From Isochrysis galbana (Eukaryota > Haptophyta > Isochrysidales > Isochrysidaceae), in contig CM030932.1 in assembly GCA_018136815.1 (NCBI GenBank), forward strand, positions 6,052,407 to 6,116,406: DNA of 64,000 nucleotides, written 5' to 3'. Under the pieces are notes generated by a model. It saw only the letters and a program-made list of their open reading frames with translations, was not told where the DNA came from and ran no database searches. How positions within the stretch are numbered: the first letter of the stretch is position 1; each line of letters starts with the position of its first letter. Positions 45,756-57,101 of the stretch are shown piece after piece. The position numbers and the translations under genes were made by a program.

Positions 45756-46285
45756 CTAAGTTTATACTTAGCTCGCCCATGGGGGGGCACGAGCCCCCCC
45801 CTCTCTCCACTCCTCCCCCGCCATGGGGGAGGAACCACCCATCCTCCTGGCACGCCTGATGGCTTGCCAGGAGGCCACTGCCCTGCTGACCCTCTCTCCC
45901 ACTGACAGGCTCGCCTGATTCGCCCATCCTGGCCCGGCGTGGCCAGCCCATTGCTCCAACCCCTCCTCCCCCCCTGTTCGACAGGCAGACAGGTGCAGCG
46001 TGGGGGCCCCTGAGGCTCAGGAGCGCCAGCGAGGGAGAGGCAGGGGAGGCCAGGGCCCAGCCCCAGCCTCCTCTGCCCCCTGAGCTGGCCTCCATGAGCC
46101 TCCAGGGTCGCCAATGGGCAGCTGCAGGCCTGCCGCAGGCGCGCCATCGCGCGTGCCGCAGGAGAGGGGAGAGAGAGCGCGGAGAAGGGGGTGGGCGGAG
46201 CGGAGCTCCGCCCACCGAAAAATAGGTAAGTCCCGCACCTGTTTACAGGATAAGTCGGGACTGAGGTCGCCGCCCACTCGGAGAC
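45756..46285 (-). repeat. GC-rich repeat family 1 copy
   Basis: Starts with CTAAGTTTATACTTAG (45756-45771). Very similar to 44909-45430; the two copies are direct repeats about 850 bp apart. Confidence 0.85.
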
Positions 46286-46309
46286 ACAGGAGGAAGAGAG
46301 GGAACAGAT

Positions 46310-46746
46310 CACCGGGGGGAGGCGCGGGCCACCGGACCATATCTAAGCCCTTCACCCCAATCCCCCTAGTAGTGCACGGGGGGAGCCGCCTGATGGCGGG
46401 GGGAGAAGGGCTGGGAGCGTGGGGGTGTAGAAAGTTTTCCTACGTGAGTAGAAAGTAGAGGGTCCACGGCTGCGTGCGCGGTGAGACTATTAAAAGGTTT
46501 AATTTAATACTCCACGTCTGAAGGCGGAAAAGGCGGAGGATGAAATAAGCTGAAGGCGGAAGAGGCGGTGGGGGTAGGTGTGTCGCCTCGTGATCCTGTA
46601 CTTTTGTACTTTAACGAAGGGGGTCGAACTTATACCGTCCACATGGAGGTAGTTGCCAAAACACAACCAAACCTGAGGTTGCACCCTCTGAGAGGGGCGA
46701 GGGAGCGTGTGCCCTCCCCCATGCCAACCAAGTATAATCTTAGTTG
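46310..46746. repeat. Composite of two dispersed repeats
   Basis: 46310-46500 is the inverse of 30740-30960. 46590-46700 is the GAACTTATACCGTC / GGTTGCACCCTCT repeat also at 24330-24440. It ends in CAACCAAGTATAATCTTAGTTG-like sequence (46725-46746). Confidence 0.75.
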
Positions 46747-46925
46747 ATGTTCAGCAGGATAGATCATGTGCAAATATTTACATTCTAGTTCTTAAGTCCA
46801 TCGACCGGTCTGGTCTAGGATACTGCGCTCCTCCACTCCCACCGCAAGCGAACCAACTAACAACAGATGATGTCATTTAGCATGTAGCATCCGACTGATC
46901 TACCTCTTTGTCCGTCTTTGACGGC

Positions 46926-47600
46926 CTACACAATACAGCTGGTATGGTGCCAGCGCGCCTTGCCTGGTGCAAAGTAGTTGGGGTTCTCGTCTCCTCCGAC
47001 GAGACATGCTAGGGCGTCTTGCGGTCCGAGCGTCAATGCAAGCGGTCTGCGATGTTGCTGACGCATTGCGGCCCACACACGCTGTTGCCTCCGCGGATTG
47101 TACGGCCAGACAGCTGTCTCTCCGGCCTCCGCCAGTGCCCCAAAGATTTGTGCCGCCTGAATGTACTCAGCCCGAGCACGACTTGCCGCACGCTGTGCGG
47201 TCGGAACAGCAGGTGCGCTCAAGGATGCTAGGTGCGCATCTGCCCGAATAGCGTCAGCATGGGCGACAAGTGCATTCGCCATGCCTTGCGCATCATGCAT
47301 TGACGCGTAGACGAACGTGGCAGCTTCTACATGAGCACGAGCAGCTGCTGGATCAGCCCACGCATCACGCATCGCCGCGTGAAGCCGAGCATCCGCTCTG
47401 CGAGCTAGATGCTTCTCAGCAGCAGTCCGCCCAGAGCTGAGTTTTGGCCCAGGCATCTCAGAAAAAGTATAAGTCACGCGTGCTGAATGCAGAATGCTGG
47501 CGGCTGGAGGCATGCGTGAGTTGCGGGTAGGTGCCCCTTCTGATGTCGAGCCGACTGCTCTCGGGGCGCTGGCACACGTGCTGGTGAAGCCTGCGTTCAT
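46926..47600 (-). CDS. Ala-rich helical protein, unknown function
   Basis: Single exon, 224 residues from ATG 47600. The N-terminal 45 residues are Ser/Thr/Pro-rich. The centre (60-170) is a long Ala/Arg helical region (EKHLARRADARLHAAMRDAW, ARAHVEAATFVYASMHDAQG, RAASRARAEYIQAAQIFGAL). It ends 'DENPNYFAPGKARWHHTSCIV'. The helix-turn-helix pairs with Ala spacing resemble degenerate TPRs. No intron needed. A host gene by its stable composition, but unnamed. Confidence 0.45.
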   Translation of the reverse strand: MNAGFTSTCASAPRAVGSTSEGAPTRNSRMPPAASILHSARVTYTFSEMPGPKLSSGRTAAEKHLARRADARLHAAMRDAWADPAAARAHVEAATFVYASMHDAQGMANALVAHADAIRADAHLASLSAPAVPTAQRAASRARAEYIQAAQIFGALAEAGETAVWPYNPRRQQRVWAAMRQQHRRPLALTLGPQDALACLVGGDENPNYFAPGKARWHHTSCIV

Positions 47601-49674
47601 CGAGGACGAGCGTCGAGGGTGCTCAGTATCCTCTCGGTCGATCGTTGAGCGACTGAGGGAAGGGGAGGCAGAAAAATAGAAAACGACACGACCATGTACT
47701 CCATGCTCACTCTATTCCTAGCACCTGTGTTTAAACACAAGTCGTGTTTTGTTGTAGATACCTCAGTCCTACTCTACGTGTGGCAACGTCGTCCTTGTCT
47801 AGAGTCATTGTATCGCCGTCACGAGCGCTAGACGCACGACGTGACCGTTGATCTACACAATGCTGCTATCTATTCACGGACCACAAACATGGAACATGGC
47901 GGTACATCGTACCCCCACTGACAGTGGACAGTGGCCACTGACAGTGCCACTGACCACTGAGTAGAGAGGTAGAGAATTTTTTTATTAACTTCGTCGCTGA
48001 CCACGAGCGCCCGAAGTCAGTGGTATCGCAGATTATGCAACCAGTGGTGAGTTAGGCGCTCTCCGGCTGGGCTCCTTCAGAAGGCGAAGGCTTAGCGTCA
48101 CGCATTCCCAGTGTTGCGGGTTGCGGGATGTCGAATCAAGCCGAAGCTTGATCGTGTCAAGTCTCATTCGGGGCACAATCTTGAGAGAGAGAGAGAGAGG
48201 GAGGGAGGGGAACGCGCTACATGACGACGGCACACGTGACCACCCCACAAAACTCAATCTACTAACACCACTCAATCAACAAAAGAACTGAGAAACAAAC
48301 ATAAACGCTCGAAACAAACAAAGAAGGAGACAAATGAATTGACGAGCGATGTGAAGCCTCGGTGTTCAATATGTCGAGCGAGCGGCGAACCATCGAGACA
48401 AGCCCTGATACCAAAATTCGTTCGCACTATCGAGTATCGAATCCGCTTTGAGTATAGAGATACTCTGGATTCGACACGGGAGTGGTGGCTGCGGTGCGAG
48501 CCTGGGCATGGATGGTTGGGGTAATTTTTTTTGCCGGGTCTGACCTCGTCCTGGAGGCTGGTGGTGGTTGGACGTACCATGTATTTCTTGAATTTGACCC
48601 CCTTTATTGGGCCTGTTCAACCCCACAAAATCCCCCACATCGTCTATTCATCCCGGAATCCATCCCGCTATGCCTGACGAGCCAGGTGTCCGAGTGATAA
48701 TATTTTTCCTCCCCCCAGTGCACACACCGACCCTGCGCACCCCAGCACGCCCTCTCCTCGAGGCCACGCTGGGGGGAAACCCCTTTCGGGTAAAAACAAC
48801 AATTCAAGGGGGGGGGGGGCACTCGTGAAACTAGGGGCCCAGAAGCGCTAAACTCTCTCGCCGAAGCGAGTGGCCGCGGCTCGCCGCGGCCCTTCCTAGG
48901 GCCTGGTAAGAGTTTTGTTTGCGTCCGAACCCCGAACCCCCAAAGTTTTGTGCAATAGTTTTGCGGAAGTTTCGCACCGAGCCCTGAAGTTTTGTGTCAA
49001 GTTGTGCATAGATACTTTCGCGTTGATTTCACGCCATTTTGGTCTACTGTATGCGTGTGATGCGTGTAGTGCCTATGAATGCCGTCATTCATCCGCATGC
49101 GCGCTCACTGCCAGATGTGCTAAAGTTGTCCGTAGTTAGTGCTATTTCTTATGGACTTGATTTGCCGCGACCTATTGTGCTTGATCAGATTGTATATTAC
49201 TACTATAATTACATATCGTATGGCTCTCATTCGTATTGCAAAACAAAATATCAAACCTTACGATCATAGTAGCGCAACATGAGCCCGGCGAGACTCGAGA
49301 CTTGAGGACTGCAGGTGACCAAACATACACTTCACACTTCAACATAGAGTTTACTAAACACACGGGGCACACTAACAGTAGTATCGCTTGCCGCTTGCAA
49401 ATCAAACTCACACACGGGGGGATTGCGTGGGAGACTCACACAAGCGAACAAGGAGAGAAGGGGAGAGATCACGGCTCGACTCATGCGGCCCTCTCGCCCT
49501 CTCACCCTGCTCCCTGCTCCTCATCCTCATCCCACTATAAGTTCTATGGAAATCACTACAGCCCCAGAAAGCAGAATCCTCGCTCGACGGGTCGCCCCCG
49601 ACCCAGAAGACAAAAGACTCGGGATCGCCTAAAAATATTACCTGTTGCTGCGCGAGTGAGAGCCGCGTCCAGAT
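47601..49674. other. Intergenic, repeats at 48110-48300 and 48645-48895
   Basis: Contains the second copies of the repeats at 30360 and 42350. 47920-47960 is a short CACTGACAGTG repeat. Otherwise no recognised feature; 48900-49660 is AT-rich. Confidence 0.5.
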
Positions 49675-52299
49675 ATGGACGACTCGCCCGCGGCCGCCCT
49701 TGCCACCATGCGCACGCTCCTCGCGCTCGGCTTCGACGAGGGTCGGGCGCACGCGGCTGTCGAAGCGATCGGCGACAAGTCGGACGTCCAGCTCGCCATC
49801 AGTTGGCTACTCGACCACGGAGAGGAGGACCGGGGCGGCGCTGTTGCCTTCCGCCAATGCAGCCATCTCAACGCTTTGCCTGCTCAGTCCAGGCTCGCGC
49901 CCACGGAGGAGCTGGCGTTCGGGCGGCCGTGCAGCGAGTGCGACTCAACAAAGGAGAACTGGATCTGCCTCTTCTGTGGCAGGCCATACTGCTCGCGATA
50001 CGTTGCCAAGCACTCGCTGGAGCACTGGCAGGAGACGCGGCGCAACTTGTGCAATGGACACCATCTGATGATCTCTGAAGGGGATCTCTCCGTCTGGTGC
50101 CACGAATGCGAGGCATACATTGAAAATGCCGATGTCCAGCCATACGTGGAACGGCTGCGTGCAGTCAAGTTTGGGGAGGGATCAGGCACGCCATCCTCAT
50201 CCGCCGGCTCCTCTTCCTCTTCCGCACTAGGGCAACCTGATCAGACGGCTGCCATCGAAGAGGTGTCGATGATGAAGAGAGGCAAGCACAAAGCCTCGGC
50301 GGGGCTGCCATCCATTCCGGAAGATTCCACTCAACCTTCTCGCGGAGAGCACCCCAACATCCAGGCTTGCTCTCGGTCAAAGTCAACCCCACCCTCCCCT
50401 CTGCAATCAACCTTGCCGAGTGCTTCTGACGTGTCCTATGATGTCAACTGCCTGCTTAGAAAGTGGGAGCAGACGATGAGCCTCATCGACGGCCAAAGTG
50501 AAGATGTGCCGACGAGCGCGACTCATTGCCAAGAGAAAGCCGGCATCTCGACGGTGACGTCACCAGCGGATGAGGACATCTACAGCACACCCCAATCGAC
50601 GCCAACCCCTATTCCCATTCGCGACCTTGAAGTTAAGGGTCAGGTGAGAGCGCCATCTGCACGTGCTCACCCCAGCTCCTCGTACATTTGCCGCGCTGCC
50701 ATTATGAATTGTCCCCAAGACGGCGATGCCACGAGGCATGCTGATAAAGGCTTGATGGTGTGCTCAGGGTGAGCTCGCGCAACGAATCTTCAAGAGCACC
50801 GAGGGCACGCTCTCCTTGTTAGTTTGTGACCATGGCAAGGTTGTTGACGAGTTCGTTTTCACCCAACGTTCTGTCGTTGAGCAGACGCGCCCTTTGTTTG
50901 AGTGGATAAATAATGCAATCATTGACTTGAAGTACCACCTGCCTCCCCATGCGCTGCCTCCCCATGCGCGAGCTGCCGTGGAGGCGCAAGCCTCTGTGCT
51001 TGCAGATTGTCTAGCCCTTCGTTGCGTGCCATTCACAATTCGGTTGAAGGATCCCACCCGCCGTTCTTTTGTCGATTTAAGCAAGCCTCGTGTGATTGGT
51101 GCACTTACGCCTGACGAGCGGCCTGGTTGCGTTGAGCCACCTGAAAGGCACCCGAGAGCACCCGCAGACGGGCTAGCCGAGATTGCACACGGGCTGCAAC
51201 ATGCACGCAATGTAGTGGTGATGTTGGGTGCTGGCGCATCTGTCTCGGCAGGGATCCCCGACTTCCGGTCTCCAGGTACAGGCCTCTATTCACAGGTGAG
51301 CTGCTCGGCCGGGAGGGCGCCGTCAGGCACTACAGTGTACACTCGCGCCTCCCCCCTTTCCTCTTACACCCTCTTTGTATCGTAGCTACAAGAATACAAC
51401 TTGCCTTTTCCGGAAGCCATTTTCGATTTGCACTTCTTCATGAGTAATCCGGCGCCTTTTTATAAGTTGGCCAGGGCATTGTGGCCAGGGCAGCACGCCC
51501 CAACACCTGTCCATCACTTTGTACGAATGCTCGCAAACCGTGGCTTGTTGCGGCGTTGCTACACGCAAAACATCGACTCGCTTGAGGTTGCTGCTGGTGT
51601 GCCCGCTGAAAAAGTGGTGGCCGCACACGGAAATTTCGACGGTGCCCACTCTTGGATTGAACTTAGCCCAGGACGCGTCGAGCGGGGAGTTTCTGTGCCA
51701 GTCGAGCAGTTGAAACGCGCAATATTTGATGGAAACGACGCGCTAGAGCAGCTCAATCTCAAGTATGGAGGGCTGGTCAAAGTACGCGTTTCGCACACAT
51801 TGATCTTGCGCTCCTTGCACGGCCTTGCTTGCGCCACCTTAGCTTCACGTCAGTTGTAGAATCTCATCCATACTGCTGGTCTGACCCATTCGACCCATTG
51901 GAAACGCCCGGACCCCTTGCGTGTTCACAGCCGGACATTACTTTCTTCGCGGAGCCGCTACCATCGCGTTTCTCCGACTTGGTCCCCGACGACTTCGAAT
52001 GTTGTGATTTGCTTATCGTTATTGGCACCTCCCTTCAAGTGATGCCATTCGCCTCCCTCGTTGATTTTCCGGACTCGAAGGTTCCGAGGCTGCTCATCAA
52101 TCGCGAGCCAGTTGGACCGTTCGCAAGTGGGATGCACGGAGGCAATGGGCCCTCACGTGCTAGGTACTACTTTCTAGGAGGCGAATGTGATGCCGGTGTT
52201 TTCGCCCTTGCGCGACATGCCGGTATGGAGGCGGAGCTACTAGCTCTCGTGGAGGAGTTCGCATCAGCCGCCGGCGCTGACGCTGAAACGCTAACGTGA
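49675..52299 (+). CDS. Sirtuin (SIRT2-like) fused to UBA and HDAC6-like ZnF-UBP domains, 4 exons
   Basis: Exons: 49675-50643, 50768-51295, 51386-51781, 51931-52299, all phase 0, giving 753 residues. Residues 5-48 form a UBA-like helix bundle ([20 protein letters not shown]). Residues 62-150 form a zinc-finger UBP: 'CSH', '[21 protein letters not shown]', 'HSLEHW', '[22 protein letters not shown]', very like the ubiquitin C-terminus-binding finger of HDAC6. A low-complexity linker follows, then an unrecognised alpha/beta segment (324-430). The sirtuin core has '[21 protein letters not shown]' split by an exon end, 'LPFPEAIFD', '[10 protein letters not shown]' (559-565), catalytic His580 (AAHGNF), '[11 protein letters not shown]', '[14 protein letters not shown]', 'LLINRE'. 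The four zinc cysteines expected between His580 and PDITFF are all absent. Predicted NAD-dependent deacylase, cytosolic or nuclear. Confidence 0.9.
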
Positions 52300-53490
52300 C
52301 AAATGGGACGATCGGTTCATCTGTCGGTCCTCGTTTGCTCGCATAAAAGTCGCCTCACAATGACACGGCTGGGGATCGGCGCACAAGACACCAACAAAAT
52401 CTCAAACAGTCTTGCGAGTGCACGAACACGAAACGAGGAGAAAACAAGTAGCACGCACACTGCTAGCACGACACTTCATAAACATTGCTGCATAGGCGTT
52501 GGGGGTTGAAGGGCGAGGTCCGGTGTCAATACGTTAGTCAGCGCTAGTTCGGAAGCTGAAGCAATAGCGGCCGCGCCATTTATTGCTTGCATCGTGCGAT
52601 GTCTTCCAAGGTGTCAAGCTGTTATAACCAGCTAAAGGCGAGTGCCGGTGTGTATACAAATGCGGCAATGGTACTCTCAATGGGAGTTCGTATCGCTACT
52701 ACCGGCTATCCTGACAAAAATATCCTAGCGCACATCACTAAGAAGGTGCAACCTGAGGTTCTTTCTATTTTTTTTGGCCGGCACCCCTCCACCCTCAATT
52801 TTGGTATAAAACTAGTATGGCAGCACCCTATCGCTATGGCACCATCGCGGTGACCAGGGCGGCCGAGAGGAGGGGGAGCGACGCAGCGACGGCATCGCTC
52901 GCGCTCTCTTCGTGACAGCAGAACGCAGAACCGGATAAAAGTCCCTTTACAACCCCCGCACACCACTATCCCACGCACACTCACAGTTGTCAAATTAAAT
53001 TATTAATAGTCTCACCGCACACGCGGCCGTGGACCCTCTGCTTTCTACTCACGCAGCAATACTTTCTACACCCCCACTCCTCCGGCCCTTTCCCCCCCGC
53101 TATCAGGCGACTCCCCCCGTGCACTACTAGGGGGATAGGGGTGAAGGGCTTAGATATGGTCCGGTGGTGCCCCCCCCCCCCCCCCCCCCCGATGGTCCGT
53201 CGTTCCCCCCTTCCTCCTGCGCCTACCGGGCTGGCGGCGTCCTTAGTCCCGACTTCTCCTGTAAACAGGCGCGAGGCGCGAGACTTACCAATTTTTCTCT
53301 GGGCGGAGCTCTCCCTCCGCCCACCCCCTTCTCCGCACTCTCTCTCCTCTCTCCTGCGGTACGCGCGATGGCGCGCCTGCGGCAGGCCTGCAGCTGCCCT
53401 CTGGCGATGGTTTCAGAGGGTGCAACTTGAGGTTCACTTTTTTTGTTACACTGTTACTTTTATTGACCCCCGATTTATTGAGTGGAGGTA
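52300..53490. repeat. Repeat-rich intergenic region
   Basis: 52990-53220 is the 30740-type repeat with a C-homopolymer at about 53170-53190. 53243-53410 is a family 1 fragment, followed by the motif AGAGGGTGCAACTTGAGGTT. A short plus frame 52587-52853 is unassigned. Confidence 0.6.
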
Positions 53491-53631
53491 TCACCGTCTT
53501 AGCTTTTTTTCCTTTTTACGTAGGAATGCCTCAACATTTCCTCCAATTAGTAGTACAATTACGAAGATGATTACAAAGCTAACGAAGATACCCAGGGGTA
53601 CAACGCCAAAGACCCAATAGTACCACGCCAT
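53491..53631 (-). CDS. Single-pass membrane microprotein, 46 residues
   Basis: ATG 53631 to TGA 53491. The peptide starts MAWYYWVFGVVPLG, has a 20-residue hydrophobic helix (IFVSFVIIFVIVLLIGG), then a basic tail (FLRKKEKKLRR): a classic N-out/C-in single-span microprotein. AT-rich and codon-balanced, unlike the GC repeats around it. It resembles small organelle membrane subunits, but I cannot assign a family. It could be an exon of a larger gene. Confidence 0.4.
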   Translation of the reverse strand: MAWYYWVFGVVPLGIFVSFVIIFVIVLLIGGNVEAFLRKKEKKLRR

Positions 53632-53654
53632 GTCGCCTCTTTAGACAAGAGGGG

Positions 53655-53945
53655 TTATTTTAAACGACGTGTTTCTTTCACCGGCGCGCCGTGCGTGCAC
53701 AGACGTCCCTTTCTCCAGACACCTGAGCACAGACACTGTGGTCTATTTCCGTGACACAATCCTTGGTACCCAGCGAGCAGCATTTGCATGCACGCTAGTT
53801 CATCACGGTCGGTATATGCGCATCGACTTCCCCCCCCGTAGAAAAGAAGGAGCGGGCTGGTGTGCACACGTCCAGCTTGCTTGCGAAAGGCGAACGAGAA
53901 GTACGTCTCTATGTTACCTTTGCGCGCGCCGCGCACTTCAGTCCC
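53655..53945. other. Short spacer with foldback-family fragments
   Basis: Fragments such as 'gcgccgtgcgtg' and 'atgcgcatcgacttccccc' are shared with the foldback repeats near 31.1 kb. Confidence 0.4.
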
Positions 53946-54575
53946 TCACCCTTCGACGAGGTCTACGCCCAGCTGTCGGAAGAGGCTTGCAATGCTCTCC
54001 TGTTCAAGAAGGCCGACGCTCAAAATGTTCACTTTCGAAGATTGCCCAGTCCAATGCCACATGGGGCGCAAGCGAGACGATGGGGGGCAGTTGCCGAGTA
54101 GATTGGAAAGCATGACCATCAGAATAGCTTCCATGAGCAGCGGGAGGCTACTTGAGTGGAAGCGCACATCTGGCTGGCATTCGACTGCTGCGACGATGAA
54201 TTGAAGTTGGTTGAAGATTGGACAAGGGTGGGGGGGTGCTTTCTGGATGAGCGAAAGGAACCGCTGTACCCTGGGGTGAGCCATGGGGAAACGTTGGAGC
54301 AATTCCTGCTTTTTGGCCTCGAACACCAGTTCCATGTCATGGTCAGGGTCGTCGAGTAGGATGGCGCTCTTGATCAGAACGTCGAGAGCGACGATGTGTG
54401 CACTCTGGGTGTACGGCGTGAGAGTTCGCTTGACCGCGGGCTCGACACTGGAGTCGGTTCCCTCCTGGGTGCATTTGCGCTTGGTGGAAGTCTGGGAGCG
54501 CTCTTCGAGTTGAAACTGGTTGGAGTGAGCGCCTGGCGATGCAGCGCTCGTGGTGACCGGTGTGTGCATGAGCAT
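53946..54575 (-). CDS. Helical hypothetical protein downstream of a minisatellite
   Basis: About 209 residues from ATG 54575. Contains a nuclear-signal-like basic cluster (TSTKRKCTQEG, AVKRTL), then helices (AHIVALDVLIKSAILLDDPDHD, ELVFEAKKQELLQRF, PLLMEAILMVMLSNLLG, VGLLEQESIASLFRQLGVDL). No family recognised. The frame is also open upstream through the 12-bp minisatellite (LPPA repeats to 54773), which is probably not translated. Confidence 0.4.
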   Translation of the reverse strand: MLMHTPVTTSAASPGAHSNQFQLEERSQTSTKRKCTQEGTDSSVEPAVKRTLTPYTQSAHIVALDVLIKSAILLDDPDHDMELVFEAKKQELLQRFPMAHPRVQRFLSLIQKAPPHPCPIFNQLQFIVAAVECQPDVRFHSSSLPLLMEAILMVMLSNLLGNCPPSSRLRPMWHWTGQSSKVNILSVGLLEQESIASLFRQLGVDLVEG

Positions 54576-54596
54576 TTCGATGGACGAGCAATAGGT

Positions 54597-54765
54597 GAGG
54601 AAGGGGCACGAGGAAGGGCAGGAAGGGCAGGGCAGGAGGAAGAGCAGGAAGGGCAGGGCAGGAGGAAGGGCAGGAGGAAGGGCAGGAGGAAGGGCAGGAG
54701 GAAGGGCAGGAGGAAGGGCAGGACGAAGGGGGCAGGAGGAAGGGGGCAGGAGGAAGGGCAGGTCC
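54597..54765. repeat. 12-bp minisatellite GGCAGGAGGAAG
   Basis: About 13 units. Open in several frames because the period is a multiple of three. Confidence 0.95.
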
Positions 54766-54854
54766 TTCCGCACTTTTCGCCAAGAAGGAACGGCGTGCAG
54801 AAAAAGTTGTTATGCTGCATGATGAGTGGCAATCACACTTTGTTCCGCCCGCGC

Positions 54855-55047
54855 CCAGAGTTCCCCCGCGAAAAGAGTGAACGCACGGCGTGCACCTTCC
54901 TGGAAGTTGCTATGCGCACGCACGGCGCCCCCGCGGGGGGTGCGCCGGTGCACATCGCGCCGTGCCCACGCACGGCGTGCACATGTGATTGCAAGTCATC
55001 ACAGGCGCTGTGTAACGAAACATCTCTTATATGGCCAGTTTACGTAG
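54855..55047. repeat. Solo arm of the foldback element
   Basis: Nearly identical to 31905-32100, ending at the same CAGTTTAC. A further diverged fragment follows at 55070-55165. Confidence 0.85.
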
Positions 55048-55165
55048 TTGTGGGCCGCAGGGGCTACACACACGGAACGGGTTGACATGCGCGCGCACGG
55101 CGTATCCGCGGGGGGACCGATGCACATCGCGCCGTGCCCATGCACGGTATGCACCGATGTGATTA

Positions 55166-57101
55166 GCGAAGAAGCTTTGACGGCCTCTCTCTCTTATAAT
55201 TTTAACAAGATCTAATGTTAAACAACTACAATACAACTGTGGACATTTGATCGCTCAATTCGACTGATGTCCCACTATTGACGGAACGACACCTTGTGAA
55301 CCGTGCAATTTTATTCAGTTCGCCTAGGATGTTAGTTATCCCGGGGCATTCGCCTAGGTGTATCGAGGATTCATCCGTTTCCCCACAAATGCGGCTCTTT
55401 TCTTCATACAACATACAACTTACGCGAGACTTGACAACACCCTTTAGGGTCTGTGCGAAAACGTCCCACAGTAGAAAACAATGGATATCCGGGCACGCGG
55501 AGCAATCATGGCCGCGGTGACTTCCCTACTGCCTCTTACTGGCGGTAGACCAAGGGGTCAATAAGAAGCTTCAGGTCGCCTTTGCTCCTTTGTCGCAATG
55601 TGCTAACGCGGCGGGGCCTGCAGAGTTTGCTGCCCAAACTCCTTCCGTCTTTTGGAACCTCTCGTCCAAGGAGTGGAAGGAGCTTGGTGGTGCCAAGCTA
55701 TGGGAAGATCGAGTTGTTCACCAACGTCACCACAATGGATCGTACAACGAACTTATCGAAGGGTTGACGAGACCCAAGGCCCAGGGTAATCCTAGCTTAG
55801 GCTTAGGGAGCAGAGGACAACGTGTGGATCGCGCAGCTTTCATCCGCATAGACGAGAGCGACGGTGAGGGCAGTGGAGAGGCGAATGTAGGATGATGCGA
55901 CGGTGACTAGCCTACAAGGAGGGGACATAGAAACGCAGACAACTTCTAAAACAAAAAGGTCGATCGCGGATGCGACAGGGAGTTGCGCGGGCGAGCAAAC
56001 CTACCAAAACGGAACATACGAGGAGGAAGTGTACAAACAAGGCCCCTCCCTTTACCCGCAACAGGGGGGCTCGTGCCCCGCCATGCGTGAACCGCCAAGT
56101 ATTAACTTAGTTGGCCATATCGGCTCGTACCCGTGCTCACCCAAACCGCCGTACCGAGCGCGAGGAAAATCCGCGGACTGAAAAGTTGTGTCCAGTAGCT
56201 TAGCTATAGCTAGTGGCGGGTAGGCTAGGGCATAACAGTACTGATTTCATTTATTATTTTGCTATTATCTAGATCGATAGCGATAGTGGCCAATTGCTAT
56301 CTAGTTAGATAACGATAGCTGATTTTGCGATTTTGCTGCTTGATAGCTCGATATTGGGGTATCTTCTTCCACGCCTTAGGCCATCGCCACGGTGGGAGGG
56401 GCCTCTGCCATCAAGCATGCCCAATGGAGGTGTGGCGTTGTGAGCCCGGTGCTGTCAGGCTGAGGCCTGCAGATTGCTATTCCCAATGGGGGGCGCCAGC
56501 ATGCCTCCTGTGTGAGGTGTGGCCGGGGCCACGGGCCGTGTGGCGCGACCGGAGTCGCACAAACCTGCTCGGCCTCTACTGGTGGGCGCTGTCGCTTTGC
56601 CTGCGATTGCTCCATGTGAGCTGGGGGGGCTCCCTCTGCCGGGGACCCTGAGAAGAGAAGAGCCGCGTCGGTGCGCACCATCGCAACCAAGTATAAACTT
56701 GGTTGTCTAAAACTACTACAAATAGTCGTGGAGCGATCGAGTAGAGAAAGTGGCAAAAAGGCGACACCACTAGGCCCCGAAGGATCACAGGATTCCTACA
56801 AAAGTCCTCGAACGCGAGCTGCACATTGTGGGCAGACATGTTGATCGAAGACATCTGTGCAGAGTACGTTCTCAGAATAATTAAAGTCTCTTCTCCCGAC
56901 CACCAAGATTAGGCGGCCAATAAAGCGTCCTCTGTGGTTAACGACGGTCGCTGTTTCTGAAGTGCTCCTTGCGCAGGACACGTGTTGCAACACAGTCGTA
57001 GATAGCACACTCTCATTGCTGACCTGGTTTGTAGCCGCACTCTTTCTCTCTTCGGTTAAGACCGCTCATCAAAGTCTCAAGGGACAATAATACGCGAGAG
57101 G
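55166..57101. repeat. Repeat-rich region, no confident gene
   Basis: 55865-55985 equals part of 43330-43490. 56050-56114 is a family 1 end with near-palindrome. 56376-56710 is the family 2 repeat encoding the MEQ...WPRPH peptide (minus), ending in CAACCAAGTATAAACTTGGTTG-type sequence (56684-56705). 56200-56350 has several GATAGC/GCTATC units. A plus frame at 55590-55895 is unassigned. Confidence 0.6.

Noticed and set aside
48395-48415. tRNA-Met primer-binding-site-like sequence (TGGTATCAGGGC on minus)
   Set aside because: One mismatch to the usual PBS and no retroelement coding sequence or LTR next to it.
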